Positions 9,542 through 19,848 of a stretch of DNA of 64,000 nt are shown piece by piece. The notes beneath the pieces were generated by a model. The model worked only from the letters and a program-made list of their open reading frames with translations. It ran no database searches and was not told the origin of the DNA. Source of the stretch: Cesiribacter sp. SM1 (GTDB lineage: Bacteria; Bacteroidota; Bacteroidia; Cytophagales; Cyclobacteriaceae). Positions within the stretch are counted from its first letter, which is position 1, and each line of letters begins with the position of its first letter. The translations under genes were made by a program, and so were the position numbers. The stretch spans positions 186,001 through 250,000 of the forward strand of contig NZ_JAHXBU010000088.1 of the NCBI RefSeq assembly GCF_020178975.1, read 5' to 3'.

Positions 9542-12313
9542 CTACTGAACCACTACCCGCTTATTTACATAGTACTGTGAGTTAACAATTTTAATCAGGT
9601 ACATGCCTGCTGCCAGTTGTTTGTGAACTGTTGTAGTGCCAGCAGGTTTAGCAGCCTGTTTGTGTATTAATTTCCCCGCAAGGTCGTACACCTCAATTCC
9701 TGCATCCTTCATAGAAGCCGGCACCACTACAGTAAACCTGCCTTCCGTACTTGGATTAGGATAAACGAGCACCTGGCGGTCTATTTCCGGATCTGAAACT
9801 GCGGTAACCTCCTTGAAAAGAATGCTGAAGGTGCGAACACTCTGAGTACCACATTCATTGGTGTAGGTAACAACATAGTTGCCTTCCTGTTCTCTGCTCT
9901 GGAGATCTATCGTGATCGTGGCAGTGTTTGCTGTAAAATTCTGTGGGCCACGCCAGCGCCAGCTTCCTTCTTCGCTGTTTACTGTGCGCGGATCCAGGAC
10001 AACCATGTCACCTGTCTGCAGCTCTGCATCCAGGCGCTGTTCCCATGTGCCACTGTTGATCTGGATGTGGGGATCCAGGACTGCAGCGGGGCAACTGGCT
10101 GCATCAGCCGGTTCACCATATACAATTCCTCTGCCGGCAGTGCTCATATACACCCTTCCGGCAACATTCATATCTCCTACCACAAACTGACCATTCCCAG
10201 GGCCACCATACTCATGCTCATCATCATTCACTCTTAGCCAGCTGGTTCCCTGGTCAGTTGATTTAAACAGGCCGGTGGTGCCATTAACAGTTCCCCAGAT
10301 AAACAGGGTAGGGTAGTTGCTCCCTTCTGCTGCTTTACCCAAACCAACTGCTGAGCTTGCGCTAACACCATTTACTTTGGTGAAGGACACACCAGCATTG
10401 GTAGAGCGGCTCAAACCACCGCCACCCAGCGCAACCCAAAGGTGCCCCTCCAGCCCCGGGGTGGTGCGTATGATTTTAGAACCGTTGCTTCCTACCATAC
10501 CGGCTGCGGAAAAAGAAGCGCCTCCATTTTTACTAACCATCATTCTGCCGGTGCCAGGATTGTAAACATAAAATTTCGCAGGATCTACCGGGTCTGCTAC
10601 TGGTACAGCCTCTTTTACATTGAGACCTGTTACAGCAGTCCAGCTGCTGCCCCTGTCGGAAGAGCGGTAGGTGGTACTTGAACCTTCGGGGCTGTGCAGG
10701 AAAATATTGCCATCGGCAGAAACGGCAACCTGGCCTTTTTTGCCTTCGCTGGTGGCCTCTTTCCAGCTTATGCCCATATCGGTAGAGTAATATATTTTGT
10801 CTCCGGCACGCAGCAGTACATCAGGGTTTTGGGCAGCGTAAGCCAGGCCGGTGGTAGTGCCCATTTGCGGGTTATGAATTGGCGCATACTGGCTTACATC
10901 TGTATGCCAGAATCCGTCATAATCGCCAATTACTGAAACAACAGGTCCATCCGGAATACTAATCAGGTTCAGGGGCACGGTTTCTTCCAGCCCTCGTACC
11001 GTAAAATTCCATACACTTGGGTTGGCCTCTATATCTTCGGTCATAAAAATACCATTGCCGGAGGTTACCCACACTTTTTGTGTATCGAAAGGATCAAACT
11101 CGATAGAACCTGCCCAGTGTATGGCATGGCCCTGTACCCAGGTAATACCATTGGGGTCCATTCTAAAACCTCTGCCGATTATGTCTGTCCAGTTGCGGCC
11201 GCCATCGGTGCTAAGGAAAATCCTGTCGCCCCACGAATTTTCCTGCTGCATATAGGTGTTGATGGTAGAGGCAACCAGCCTGTTCGGGTTGCCAGGATCT
11301 ATACTGATTCCCCCAAACGCACGACTAATGCCGGAAGGAGTAATATTTGTCCAGGCTTCAGTCTGGGTGTTATATTTCCAGATCTGGCCCCTGTCCATTG
11401 GTTCTGGCACAGCCCAGTGACCATGCGGGCCTGCACCATTGCCATAGGTAATATAAAGGTTGCCATCCTGGGCCAGCTTTGCCCTGTGAGGCATGTAGGT
11501 AGTGGGGGCTCCGGCAACAGGGCTAAAGGTAGCACCGCCATCATCACTCCTGTAAAGGTTGGCTGATCCGCTGCGCGACACACCAACAAACATGGTTTGT
11601 GTTGCAGTACCCGCTGTACCTGTTGCAGGATCCATTACAACGAAGCTGATCCCATTCTCGTTTGGTGTGGTGCTAACCTCCAGGCTGTTTAATTTGCTCC
11701 AGCTAAGGCCTTCATCAGTACTTTTAAAGAGCCCATTCCAGCGTGTACCGCTAAAGAGTATGTTGCTGTTGTTGGGGTCTACCACCAGTTTTTCGCCAGT
11801 CTGGCGGCCCATGCCATTGCCATGAGCTTTAAACTGGCCGGTTACATTGATTATGGAAAAGGTATTTCCATAATCATCTGAGCGTAAAATTGCAGTTTTG
11901 CCCCCGTTGAAATAGGAGATCCCCACCAGCATATATACCCTGCCGGGATTTTTCTCGTCTATTGCCAGTGATTCTACACCCAGGTAACCAGTTTCATCTG
12001 CAGATACCCAGTCCAGTAGCGGAATCCACCTTCTGTTATCGGCATCCCATCGATAGGCCCCACCCACATCGGTGCGGGCGTACATCAGGCCCTCCTCTGT
12101 TTTGCTTGGTACGATTGCCGAAACAAAGCCCCCGCCCCCAATGGCTACATTTTTCCATTGATAGTCTTCAGCATGCTGTGCTTTTGCTCCAGGCAGTAAC
12201 AGCCAAATGAACAGGAAACACAAGTAAAGGCAGGCATGTGACCTGTATCTGGTTGATAGTTTCAGGAACTGTCTTGGCTGAATGGCCTCTGGAGTAAATG
12301 GAGTCATGATCAT
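9542..12313 (-). CDS. Secreted GH74 xyloglucanase with type IX sorting domain
   Basis: A 923-residue protein with a signal region (hydrophobic near 29-41, likely cleavage after GAKA). The mature part starts YQWKNVAIGGGGFVSAI and continues ARTDVGGAYRW, the hallmark of family 74 xyloglucanases; Asp82 in RTDVGG is the expected catalytic base, and the SIEFDPFD segment (near 403-410) holds the expected second catalytic Asp. Repeated Asp-box-like turns (STDEGLSW, STDGGRNW, SSDRGSSW) mark the two seven-bladed propellers. An Ig-like domain (about 750-840) precedes a type A C-terminal sorting domain with YPNPSTEG and YDLAGKL. It would be exported through the type IX system to attack plant xyloglucan. 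No PUL-like SusC/D pair is nearby. Confidence 0.88.
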   Translation of the reverse strand: MIMTPFTPEAIQPRQFLKLSTRYRSHACLYLCFLFIWLLLPGAKAQHAEDYQWKNVAIGGGGFVSAIVPSKTEEGLMYARTDVGGAYRWDADNRRWIPLLDWVSADETGYLGVESLAIDEKNPGRVYMLVGISYFNGGKTAILRSDDYGNTFSIINVTGQFKAHGNGMGRQTGEKLVVDPNNSNILFSGTRWNGLFKSTDEGLSWSKLNSLEVSTTPNENGISFVVMDPATGTAGTATQTMFVGVSRSGSANLYRSDDGGATFSPVAGAPTTYMPHRAKLAQDGNLYITYGNGAGPHGHWAVPEPMDRGQIWKYNTQTEAWTNITPSGISRAFGGISIDPGNPNRLVASTINTYMQQENSWGDRIFLSTDGGRNWTDIIGRGFRMDPNGITWVQGHAIHWAGSIEFDPFDTQKVWVTSGNGIFMTEDIEANPSVWNFTVRGLEETVPLNLISIPDGPVVSVIGDYDGFWHTDVSQYAPIHNPQMGTTTGLAYAAQNPDVLLRAGDKIYYSTDMGISWKEATSEGKKGQVAVSADGNIFLHSPEGSSTTYRSSDRGSSWTAVTGLNVKEAVPVADPVDPAKFYVYNPGTGRMMVSKNGGASFSAAGMVGSNGSKIIRTTPGLEGHLWVALGGGGLSRSTNAGVSFTKVNGVSASSAVGLGKAAEGSNYPTLFIWGTVNGTTGLFKSTDQGTSWLRVNDDEHEYGGPGNGQFVVGDMNVAGRVYMSTAGRGIVYGEPADAASCPAAVLDPHIQINSGTWEQRLDAELQTGDMVVLDPRTVNSEEGSWRWRGPQNFTANTATITIDLQSREQEGNYVVTYTNECGTQSVRTFSILFKEVTAVSDPEIDRQVLVYPNPSTEGRFTVVVPASMKDAGIEVYDLAGKLIHKQAAKPAGTTTVHKQLAAGMYLIKIVNSQYYVNKRVVVQ

Positions 12314-12411
12314 TATAAAGAGATGATGGCTGGGTTTAGAAATCGATTGCGGTCAGATCAGGAAATTACTGCTGCAATCACTTCTTCACCAATCCTGGAG
12401 TTGTACACTAA

Positions 12412-12419
12412 CAAAGTTA
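12412..12419 (-). promoter_or_regulatory. -7 promoter element for the GH74 gene
   Basis: On the minus strand this reads TAACTTTG, a perfect TAnnTTTG match, about 100 bases ahead of the start codon. Confidence 0.45.
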
Positions 12420-12922
12420 TCTAATAGTAATCAGGTAATAGGTATTTAATGTTAATAAAGGGGGTGTTAATTGATAACCGGAGGTGCATTTTCTACACTG
12501 CTAAGCATTATGAGCATTATTTCTCCTGTCGCAAAGAAAAAGTTACCTGCCTTAACTTGTGTTTATGCAGGAGGTCTTGCTGTGTTTGGTAAATGCGGCT
12601 AAAGGTTGGGGTGAATCTATTTATCAGTAACATATCTGTATAAAGCTAATGGGTAAGAGGTTTTAAATAGCTTTTAACCAATGTTTAGATCTGGCAGCCA
12701 TGGCTTTATCTTTAACTAAAGCTGATGAAGCTCCGTATTTAAAATAAGGAAGCTAGTTTAATTATGTACCACTACAGTATTGCTGGCGGTGCTTAGTTAA
12801 AAATTTCATATAATGCTTTTTCTTTCTGGTTACGGAAAATAAGTAAGGGGTCTTTATCAGAAGATCGTATGTGCTTCTGGCTTCTACCCCCAGGCAAAGG
12901 TTAACAGGATTAAAAGAATTTT
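12420..12922. other. Non-coding stretch upstream of GH74 and the broken glycosyltransferase gene
   Basis: AT-rich, no supported reading frame, no strong repeat. It separates two divergent genes. Confidence 0.55.
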
Positions 12923-13666
12923 ATGGTTGATTTTGAAACAAAGTGCTATGAAAATGACTGGATGTATCTTCTGAAAACATCTTATCTGGAGCGGAATATT
13001 GAACGTTGTTAGTATAAATTCAACAATAAAAGACTTATTATCAATAATGTAGCCGACAGGCAAAAGGTAAGGAGGTATGCCGATAAAGCTGTTGCAGATA
13101 ACATCATTGATGAATATGCCTTTGCTGAAGACTATGCACAAAAAGTACTGGAGCACTTCGGAATCAATAAAGAATCCTTCAAGGGGGGCTATTATTACTC
13201 TATAGCCGAACTAACGGGCATATACCTTTGCAGGAGCCCTTACCTGCTGCACTTCTCCAGCGATGCCTATATGGGTAAAAATAGCGCTAACTGGATACAA
13301 CAGGCACTTGAAAAACTGGAGAAGCACGAAGATGTGGTGGTGGCAAACCCTACCTGGAATAGTAAATTTGAGCAGGCAAAGGAAGAAAGCCACGATGAGA
13401 CCAGTAACTTCTACATTGGCTATGGTTTTTCTGACCAGTGCTACCTGGTGCAAACTGATTTATTCAAAAAGGGAATATACAATACCCGGCATGAAGATTC
13501 GGAACGTTACCCCTCGTATGGTGGCGAATTGTTTGAGAAAAGAGTAGACAGCTTTATGCGAAACAACAACCTAAAACGCATCACCCACAAACAGGCCTAC
13601 TACCGCCACCATAATTTCCCTAAAAAGGGCATAGGGCGCTTGCTTCGGTACCTGCGCCCCATGTGA
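12923..13666 (+). pseudogene. Glycosyltransferase-like gene with in-frame TAG
   Basis: An ATG starts a frame MVDFETKCYENDWMYLLKTS that is stopped by TAG at 13010-13012 after 29 codons, then continues in the same frame as YKFNNKRLIINNVADRQ through to a normal stop, 247 codons in all including the TAG. The composite resembles small GT-A type glycosyltransferases: an N-terminal strand pattern, a GGYYYSIAELTGIYLC segment, then LLHFSSDAYM, a possible metal-binding acidic site, and VVVANPTWN. Only the part after a later ATG (13271) would be called automatically, hiding the true N-terminus. Glycosyltransferase identity is moderately supported; the substrate is unknown. Either a decayed gene, a sequence error, or read-through. 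Confidence 0.7.
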
Positions 13667-13684
13667 TTTTACGAGGGGCAGCGC

Positions 13685-15229
13685 TTACTTCATTAGCTTA
13701 AACTTTCGCTGCATGATAGCCTGAACGGGGATATTCTCGATTTTACTCTCCAGCCAGGAAAGAATATCAAGGTACAGGAAAGGGCGCCGCTCAAAAGGAT
13801 CTGCTGCTATTAGGGTAAGCTTTTCCTTAAGGGCAATAAATGCATCTTTGAGTTGATGGGGTTCTACATTGCCCAGGTTCCGCAAGAAGCGGAAAATCTC
13901 CACCTGCATTTGCTGCTGGTCGTTCATTTTACCCAAAAAATGGTAGGTAGACTTAATCTGGTATTCCAGCGCACGATCTTCGCCTGCCTCAAAGTGAGCA
14001 ATCAGGTTCAGGATACGGGCAAAACACTGCAGGTCTTCGCGCAGGTTGGCTTCTTTAAACTGGATAATCTTGTTCAGGTACTGGATTGCCTTCTGGTAAT
14101 CACCACTGCCAAAATAAAGGCTTGCAATCTTGTAGTAGAAAATCAGCTGCCAGTGCGGATCAAGCTGCGACTGAAATTGCCGCAGCTTTTCCAGTAATTC
14201 AGGGATCAGTTCGATACCATCTGTAAAGCGACCCTCCATGAAATAAGCATTAAGCTTGTTGGTCCAGGTGTAGAGGAAGAGCAGGGCTTCGGTATTAGGT
14301 GTGGTGCGGCGGCCTTCCTGCTGTGCAAAATCCTCCAGCTTTTTCAGCACTTCCATAAACCTGCTGTAGTACAACAGGTTGTAGAGAGCCGAGAGCAGGT
14401 TATGAATGCCCTTGATGTAGAGGGTGCTTTGCTTTTCCTTCATAGCCGGATTTTCTTCAAATAGATCCACCCATTTTTGAGCATAGCGGTAACAGGCCCG
14501 GAAATCGTGCACCAAGTAATAGTACCAGACATGGGCCTGGTAGTAGTTGAGCTTTTCAAAAAAACCGGCACTTTGCAGCTCTATCCTGGGCAGGTTTGCC
14601 TTGAAGTAGGCTTTTACCCGTTCATAATCATTTAAATTACGTGCATGCCCCACTTTGATATACAGGCCGTAAAGGCGCAGGGCTACATTCGATAGCTCGT
14701 GGATATGCGTTACGTGCTGTGCTACTGCAATGGCCTCGTTAGAAAGTGCTTCTGCCTTGCCCCGCAAACTGCGCGTGATGTACTGCGATTCAATCAGTTT
14801 TTCAAAATCCAGGGCCTCCAGCACAATATGTGGCAGATCTGCCTGCTGTGCAGTTGCCTTTACCTTCTCCAGCATTTTAAGGCTTTGCTGGTAAAAGCCT
14901 TTGTTGTACAGCACCCGGGCAAAATCGAGCTGCTCGTGCAGCTGTATATCCAGGTTCTGGTTGTTATGGTACAGGCGCAGGCTGGAGAGCAGCTGGCGGT
15001 AGAGATTGGCTTTAAGATTGGCCAGTTGCACTTTTTTTATAGCAGGTGCCTGCTGCAGAATTTTCTCCTCGTCGTAATGCTCCAGGCCGTCCAGTGCATC
15101 GAACAGCTGTATGAATTTAAGCCCCTCATTGGAGCCCTGGCGGTTGCTGAACAAGCGGAAATGCCTTTTTTCGGAGCGTGTTAACGACTTAACCAATTGA
15201 AATACCGGGTCTTGACTCTCGTTAGGCAT
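13685..15229 (-). CDS. Large alpha-helical repeat protein (TPR-like), unknown function
   Basis: A 514-residue, almost entirely helical protein without signal peptide or membrane span. The start has VFQLVKSLTRSEKRHFRLFSNRQG, a motif I recognise from conserved Bacteroidota proteins of unknown function. Helical pairs of about 35-40 residues recur (for example YNKGFYQQSLKMLEKVKATA and FGSGDYQKAIQYLNKIIQ), consistent with TPR-like protein-interaction scaffolding in the cytoplasm. It is divergent from the leu operon. No enzyme motif was seen. Confidence 0.8.
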   Translation of the reverse strand: MPNESQDPVFQLVKSLTRSEKRHFRLFSNRQGSNEGLKFIQLFDALDGLEHYDEEKILQQAPAIKKVQLANLKANLYRQLLSSLRLYHNNQNLDIQLHEQLDFARVLYNKGFYQQSLKMLEKVKATAQQADLPHIVLEALDFEKLIESQYITRSLRGKAEALSNEAIAVAQHVTHIHELSNVALRLYGLYIKVGHARNLNDYERVKAYFKANLPRIELQSAGFFEKLNYYQAHVWYYYLVHDFRACYRYAQKWVDLFEENPAMKEKQSTLYIKGIHNLLSALYNLLYYSRFMEVLKKLEDFAQQEGRRTTPNTEALLFLYTWTNKLNAYFMEGRFTDGIELIPELLEKLRQFQSQLDPHWQLIFYYKIASLYFGSGDYQKAIQYLNKIIQFKEANLREDLQCFARILNLIAHFEAGEDRALEYQIKSTYHFLGKMNDQQQMQVEIFRFLRNLGNVEPHQLKDAFIALKEKLTLIAADPFERRPFLYLDILSWLESKIENIPVQAIMQRKFKLMK

Positions 15230-15391
15230 TGTAGTAAGCTACTGTGTATATCACTGAATATTAGTACGTTATCTTTTAAACGCTCTAGTTTTGAAATAGT
15301 AGATGTTTGTAAAAAAGGTTTTTTCTGCCGCCCTTTTTTCCGGTAATTGTGGTACTAAATTAAGTTTTTTTCTGCCCTAAAGATCATAAAA

Positions 15392-16555
15392 ATGTCGGTC
15401 AAAAAAATTCAAATCTTTGATACAACGTTGCGCGATGGTGAGCAAGTGCCTGGCTGTAAGTTAAATAAAGAGGAAAAACTTATCATTGCAAAACAACTTG
15501 AGCTATTGGGAGTAGATGTGATCGAAGCAGGCTTTCCCATTTCAAGTCCGGGTGATTTTGAAGCAGTAAAAGCTATTGCGGCTCAAACCAAAGAGGCTAC
15601 AGTTTGTGGTCTTTCCAGGGCGGTAGAGCAGGACATCCGTACTGCGGCCGATGCCCTTGTTGGTGCCAGGAGGCCCCGCATACATACCGGCATTGGTACC
15701 TCAGACTCACACATACAATACAAGCTGCGCACAACACAGGAGAAGGTAATTGAGCGTGCCATTGCTGCTGTAAAGCTGGCTAAAAGCTTTGTGGAAGATG
15801 TTGAATTTTATGCCGAAGATGCCGGCCGTACCGATAATGAATTTCTGGCCAGGGTATGCGAAGCAGCCATTAAAGCAGGTGCTACGGTACTGAATATACC
15901 TGACACCACCGGTTACTGCCTGCCATCCGACTACGGAGCCAAGATCAAATACCTATACGAAAATGTAAAAGGGGTTGAGAAGGTGCGCCTTTCCACCCAC
16001 TGCCACAACGATCTGGGCCTTGCCACCGCTAACTCAATTGCTGGTGCCATCAATGGTGCCCTGCAAATCGAATGTACCATCAATGGTGTAGGGGAGCGTG
16101 CAGGAAATACCGCCCTGGAAGAAGTAGTCATGATCATGCGTCAGCACCCGCACCTGGGCATCGATACTGGCATCAACACGAAACTTTTATCTGCTACCTC
16201 TGCGTTGGTTTCTGATATGATGCGCATGCCGGTACAGCCAAACAAGGCAATTGTAGGATCCAATGCTTTTTCTCACTCCAGCGGTATTCACCAGGATGGC
16301 GTGATCAAGCACCGTGAGACCTATGAGATTATAGACCCTCGTGATGTAGGTGTGAGCGATTCTTCTATTGTACTCACAGCACGTTCGGGCCGGGCAGCTT
16401 TAGCTTACCGTTTACAGAAAATTGGTTACGATTTTGATAAATTTGCGCTGGATAAAGCATACGCTTCTTTTCTGCAGCTGGCAGACCGCAAAAAAGAAGT
16501 AGTGGACGAAGATTTACATCAGTTGGTAGAGCAAGCAAATTTAGTTTCTGCTTAA
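15392..16555 (+). CDS. leuA: 2-isopropylmalate synthase, short form
   Basis: Condenses acetyl-CoA with 2-oxoisovalerate, the first committed step of leucine synthesis. The 387-residue TIM barrel has [12 protein letters not shown] near residue 10, EDAGRTD, and the metal ligands in [11 protein letters not shown] near 203, then [14 protein letters not shown]. The enzyme is usually about 510 residues; here the C-terminal LeuA dimerisation domain that carries leucine feedback inhibition is absent and the protein ends just after the linker subdomain ([12 protein letters not shown]). First gene of an A-C-D-B operon, with leuC starting 7 bases on. Homocitrate synthase or citramalate synthase is less likely given the neighbours. 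Confidence 0.93.
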   Translation: MSVKKIQIFDTTLRDGEQVPGCKLNKEEKLIIAKQLELLGVDVIEAGFPISSPGDFEAVKAIAAQTKEATVCGLSRAVEQDIRTAADALVGARRPRIHTGIGTSDSHIQYKLRTTQEKVIERAIAAVKLAKSFVEDVEFYAEDAGRTDNEFLARVCEAAIKAGATVLNIPDTTGYCLPSDYGAKIKYLYENVKGVEKVRLSTHCHNDLGLATANSIAGAINGALQIECTINGVGERAGNTALEEVVMIMRQHPHLGIDTGINTKLLSATSALVSDMMRMPVQPNKAIVGSNAFSHSSGIHQDGVIKHRETYEIIDPRDVGVSDSSIVLTARSGRAALAYRLQKIGYDFDKFALDKAYASFLQLADRKKEVVDEDLHQLVEQANLVSA

Positions 16556-16562
16556 CACTAAT

Positions 16563-17954
16563 ATGGCAAAGTCATTATTTGATAAAATTTGGGATGCACA
16601 CGTAGTGCGTTCAATGGGTGGTTTGGATGTGTTTTATATTGATAAACATCTGATCCATGAAGTAACCAGTCCCCAGGCTTTTGATGAACTGGAAGCACGC
16701 AATCTTTCCCTATTCCGCAAAGAGCAGATTGTGGCCACAGCCGACCACAACGTGCCCACCAAAAATCAGCACCTGCCCATAGAGGAACCACTCTCACGCA
16801 TGCAGGTAGATAAGCTGACAGACAACTGTCGAAAATGGAACATCGAGCTGTTCGGACTGGGCCACGAGAATCAGGGCATTGTGCACGTAATAGGTCCTGA
16901 ACTTGGCATTACCCAGCCCGGCATGACCATCGTTTGCGGCGATAGCCACACCTCTACGCATGGCGCCTTTGGCGCTATTGCTTTTGGTATTGGTACAAGC
17001 CAGGTAACCCAGGTAATGGCCTCGCAGTGCCTGCTGTTAAGCCGGCCAAAGCGCATGCGCATTACGGTAGATGGCGAGCTGAAGAAAGGTGTAGGCGCCA
17101 AAGACCTGATCCTGTATATCATTTCCAAACTAGGCACCGGCGGAGCAACCGGCTATTTTGTGGAGTATGCCGGCAGTGCCGTTCGTTCCCTAAGCATGGA
17201 AGGCCGCATGACGGTATGCAACATGAGCATTGAAATGGGTGCACGTGGTGGTATGATTGCGCCAGACGAAACAACCTTCGAATATATAAAAGGCCGTCCT
17301 TTTGCACCGAAAGGTGAGCGCTGGGAGCAGGCAGTGGCCTACTGGAAAACCCTCTATTCTGAAGAGGGAGCACCCTTTGAGCAGGAGCTGCATTACGATG
17401 CCAGGGATATCAACCCCATGATCACCTATGGTACTAACCCGGGCATGGGCATCGCTATCAACCAGCCAATTCCATCGCAGGTATCAGCCAGTGAAGCTGT
17501 AAGCTTTGATAAATCACTCAAATACATGGGCTTTAACCCGGGCGAAACCCTGGTGGGCAAACCCATAAATTATGTATTTATCGGTAGCTGTACCAACTCC
17601 CGCATTGAAGACCTGCGTACCGTAGCAGAGTTTGTAAAGGGTAAGCAAAAAGCACCACATGTGGAGGCCATTATTGTACCCGGCTCCAAGCAGGTAGAAA
17701 AGCAGGCCAGGGAAGAAGGCATCGACAGAATACTGGCCGAAGCAGGCTTTGAACTGCGCGAACCTGGCTGCAGTGCCTGTCTGGCCATGAACGAAGATAA
17801 AATTCCTGCCGGCGCTTACTGCGTTTCTACCTCTAACCGTAACTTCGAAGGCCGCCAGGGCCCTGGCTCCCGTACGCTGCTGGCCAGCCCGCTGGTTGCT
17901 GCTGTAACGGCAGTAGAAGGAAAAATTGTAGACATCACTCAGTATTTCAACTGA
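16563..17954 (+). CDS. leuC: 3-isopropylmalate dehydratase, large subunit
   Basis: Aconitase-family subunit that, with LeuD, isomerises 2- to 3-isopropylmalate. Of 463 residues, the three iron-sulfur cysteines are visible in [12 protein letters not shown] (near 341) and [11 protein letters not shown] (near 400), and the substrate motifs [13 protein letters not shown] and [11 protein letters not shown] are intact. Length is normal. The stop TGA overlaps the leuD ATG by one base, indicating translational coupling and fixing the leuD start. Confidence 0.97.
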   Translation: MAKSLFDKIWDAHVVRSMGGLDVFYIDKHLIHEVTSPQAFDELEARNLSLFRKEQIVATADHNVPTKNQHLPIEEPLSRMQVDKLTDNCRKWNIELFGLGHENQGIVHVIGPELGITQPGMTIVCGDSHTSTHGAFGAIAFGIGTSQVTQVMASQCLLLSRPKRMRITVDGELKKGVGAKDLILYIISKLGTGGATGYFVEYAGSAVRSLSMEGRMTVCNMSIEMGARGGMIAPDETTFEYIKGRPFAPKGERWEQAVAYWKTLYSEEGAPFEQELHYDARDINPMITYGTNPGMGIAINQPIPSQVSASEAVSFDKSLKYMGFNPGETLVGKPINYVFIGSCTNSRIEDLRTVAEFVKGKQKAPHVEAIIVPGSKQVEKQAREEGIDRILAEAGFELREPGCSACLAMNEDKIPAGAYCVSTSNRNFEGRQGPGSRTLLASPLVAAVTAVEGKIVDITQYFN

Positions 17955-18553
17955 TGGAAAAATTTGAAGTTTTAAGGACCACGGCAGTACCCCTGCCTAT
18001 TGAAAATATTGATACGGACCAGATTATTCCGGCCCGTTTTCTGAAGGCTACTTCCCGTGAGGGCTTTGGTGAAAACCTCTTCCGCGACTGGCGCTACAAT
18101 GGCGATGGTACCCCCAAGCAGGATTTTGTAATGAATAACCCCCGCTATGGAGGCAGCATACTGGTAGCCGGCAAAAACTTTGGCTGCGGTTCCAGCCGCG
18201 AGCACGCTGCCTGGGCTATTTACGATGCGGGGTTCAAGGTGGTGATTTCCAGCTACTTTGCTGATATTTTCCGTGGCAATGCCCTTAACAATGGACTGCT
18301 GCCCCTGCAGGTAACTGATGAGATGCTGCAAAGGCTGTTTGTGCAGATCATGGAAAAAGGCCCGAATACCGAGTTTGTGGTAGACCTGCCCAAACAGGAG
18401 TTTTATGTGCCGGCCTGGAACGAAAGCGTGAGCTTTGAGATCGATTCTTATAAGAAAGAATGTCTTATTAACGGTTACGACGATATTGACTTTTTAGTGA
18501 ATCAGAAAGAGGCCATTGAAGCCTACGAAAAGAAGAAAGCATGGGTGTATTAG
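17954..18553 (+). CDS. leuD: 3-isopropylmalate dehydratase, small subunit
   Basis: The swivelling-domain partner of LeuC. The 199-residue protein has [13 protein letters not shown] at the N-terminus and [15 protein letters not shown], the signature of the small subunit. It overlaps leuC by one base and leuB by 13 bases, so the three are tightly coupled in one transcript. Confidence 0.97.
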   Translation: MEKFEVLRTTAVPLPIENIDTDQIIPARFLKATSREGFGENLFRDWRYNGDGTPKQDFVMNNPRYGGSILVAGKNFGCGSSREHAAWAIYDAGFKVVISSYFADIFRGNALNNGLLPLQVTDEMLQRLFVQIMEKGPNTEFVVDLPKQEFYVPAWNESVSFEIDSYKKECLINGYDDIDFLVNQKEAIEAYEKKKAWVY

Positions 18554-19617
18554 ATAAGAAAATTACGGTACTGGCAGGTGACGGTATCGGTCCCGAAGTT
18601 TGTAATGAAGCCATAAAAGTGTTGAAAGCAGTAGCCGAAAGATGGGGCCACACTTTCACCTTTGATAATCAGCTCATGGGTGCCTGCGCCATTGATGCCA
18701 CCGGCAACCCGCTACCAGATGAAACCCTCACTGCCTGCATAAATGCTGATGCAATTCTCCTGGGTGCAATTGGCGATCCTAAATATGACAACGATCCTTC
18801 TGCAAAGGTACGCCCTGAGCAGGGTCTGCTGAAACTTAGAAAGTCACTGGGGCTGTTTGCCAACATCCGTCCCGTAACAGCTTATCCGCTGCTGCTGGAG
18901 CATTCGCCACTCAAGAATGAGCGTATCTCCGGTGCAGATATGCTCTTTTACCGCGAGCTTACAGGCGGTATATACTTTGGTGAAAAAGGCCGTACTGCCG
19001 ATGGCGCCTACGACCACTGCACCTATACCCGTGCTGAAATAGAGCGCATCACGCACCTTGCTTTCCAGTCGGCTACCACCAGGCGCAATAAGCTAATGCT
19101 TGTAGACAAGGCCAATGTGCTGGAAACCTCACGCCTGTGGCGCGAAGTAGTAAAGGAAATCGCTCCACAGTACAGCAGTGTAACAGTTGATTACCTCTTT
19201 GTTGACAATGCTGCAATGCAACTGATCCTGAACCCCAAACAATTTGATGTGATCCTGACAGAAAATATGTTTGGTGATATTCTCTCGGACGAGGCTTCTG
19301 TGATTGCAGGTTCTCTGGGCTTACTGCCTTCAGCTTCGGTAGGAGAGAAAACCGCTGTGTTTGAGCCCATTCACGGATCGTTTCCCCAGGCAGCAGGCAA
19401 AGGCATTGCCAATCCTATCGCAACAATTCTTTCGGCAGCCATGCTGCTGGAACACTTTGGATTGAATGAGGAAGCAAATGTGGTAAAAGAGGCTGTACAG
19501 AAAGCATTGGAGCAGGGAGTACTAACACCTGAACTGAATGCTAAAAACCCCTCAACAACTGAGCAGGTGGGCAGCTTTATTAGCCGATTTGTAAAAGAAG
19601 GTGTAGAAGCCTTATAA
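18541..19617 (+). CDS. leuB: 3-isopropylmalate dehydrogenase
   Basis: NAD-dependent oxidative decarboxylation of 3-isopropylmalate to 2-oxoisocaproate. The 358-residue protein has [11 protein letters not shown] at the start, the substrate arginines in [14 protein letters not shown], the Tyr-containing [13 protein letters not shown], and the metal aspartates in [12 protein letters not shown]. Length is normal. Last gene of the operon, followed by a strong terminator. Confidence 0.97.
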   Translation: MGVLDKKITVLAGDGIGPEVCNEAIKVLKAVAERWGHTFTFDNQLMGACAIDATGNPLPDETLTACINADAILLGAIGDPKYDNDPSAKVRPEQGLLKLRKSLGLFANIRPVTAYPLLLEHSPLKNERISGADMLFYRELTGGIYFGEKGRTADGAYDHCTYTRAEIERITHLAFQSATTRRNKLMLVDKANVLETSRLWREVVKEIAPQYSSVTVDYLFVDNAAMQLILNPKQFDVILTENMFGDILSDEASVIAGSLGLLPSASVGEKTAVFEPIHGSFPQAAGKGIANPIATILSAAMLLEHFGLNEEANVVKEAVQKALEQGVLTPELNAKNPSTTEQVGSFISRFVKEGVEAL

Positions 19618-19699
19618 GCTGCTAAAACAGCAGGCTTCACTACTTTAGAGATATGTTAGTTGAAGATTACGTTAAATTTTTTTGGTTAGAGCATGAAAG

Positions 19700-19728
19700 G
19701 CGCACCCGGATTGGGGTGCGCTTTTTTT
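19700..19728 (+). terminator. Terminator of the leu operon
   Basis: A perfect 8-bp GC-rich stem (gcgcaccc / gggtgcgc) with a short loop, then seven T, about 80 bases past the leuB stop. Confidence 0.85.
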
Positions 19729-19848
19729 GTGTTGTACAGATAGCCCATCAATAGTAGTGGTCTCTACTAATATCAACATAGACTCGACATGGATGCAGTA
19801 GTGCAGCCAGTATTGGTGTGGTTGTCAGGCCTCTGCAAGTATCATTCA

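Noticed and set aside
15230-15391. Leucine leader peptide ahead of leuA
   Set aside because: No Leu-rich short frame and no clear terminator hairpin; only AT-rich runs.
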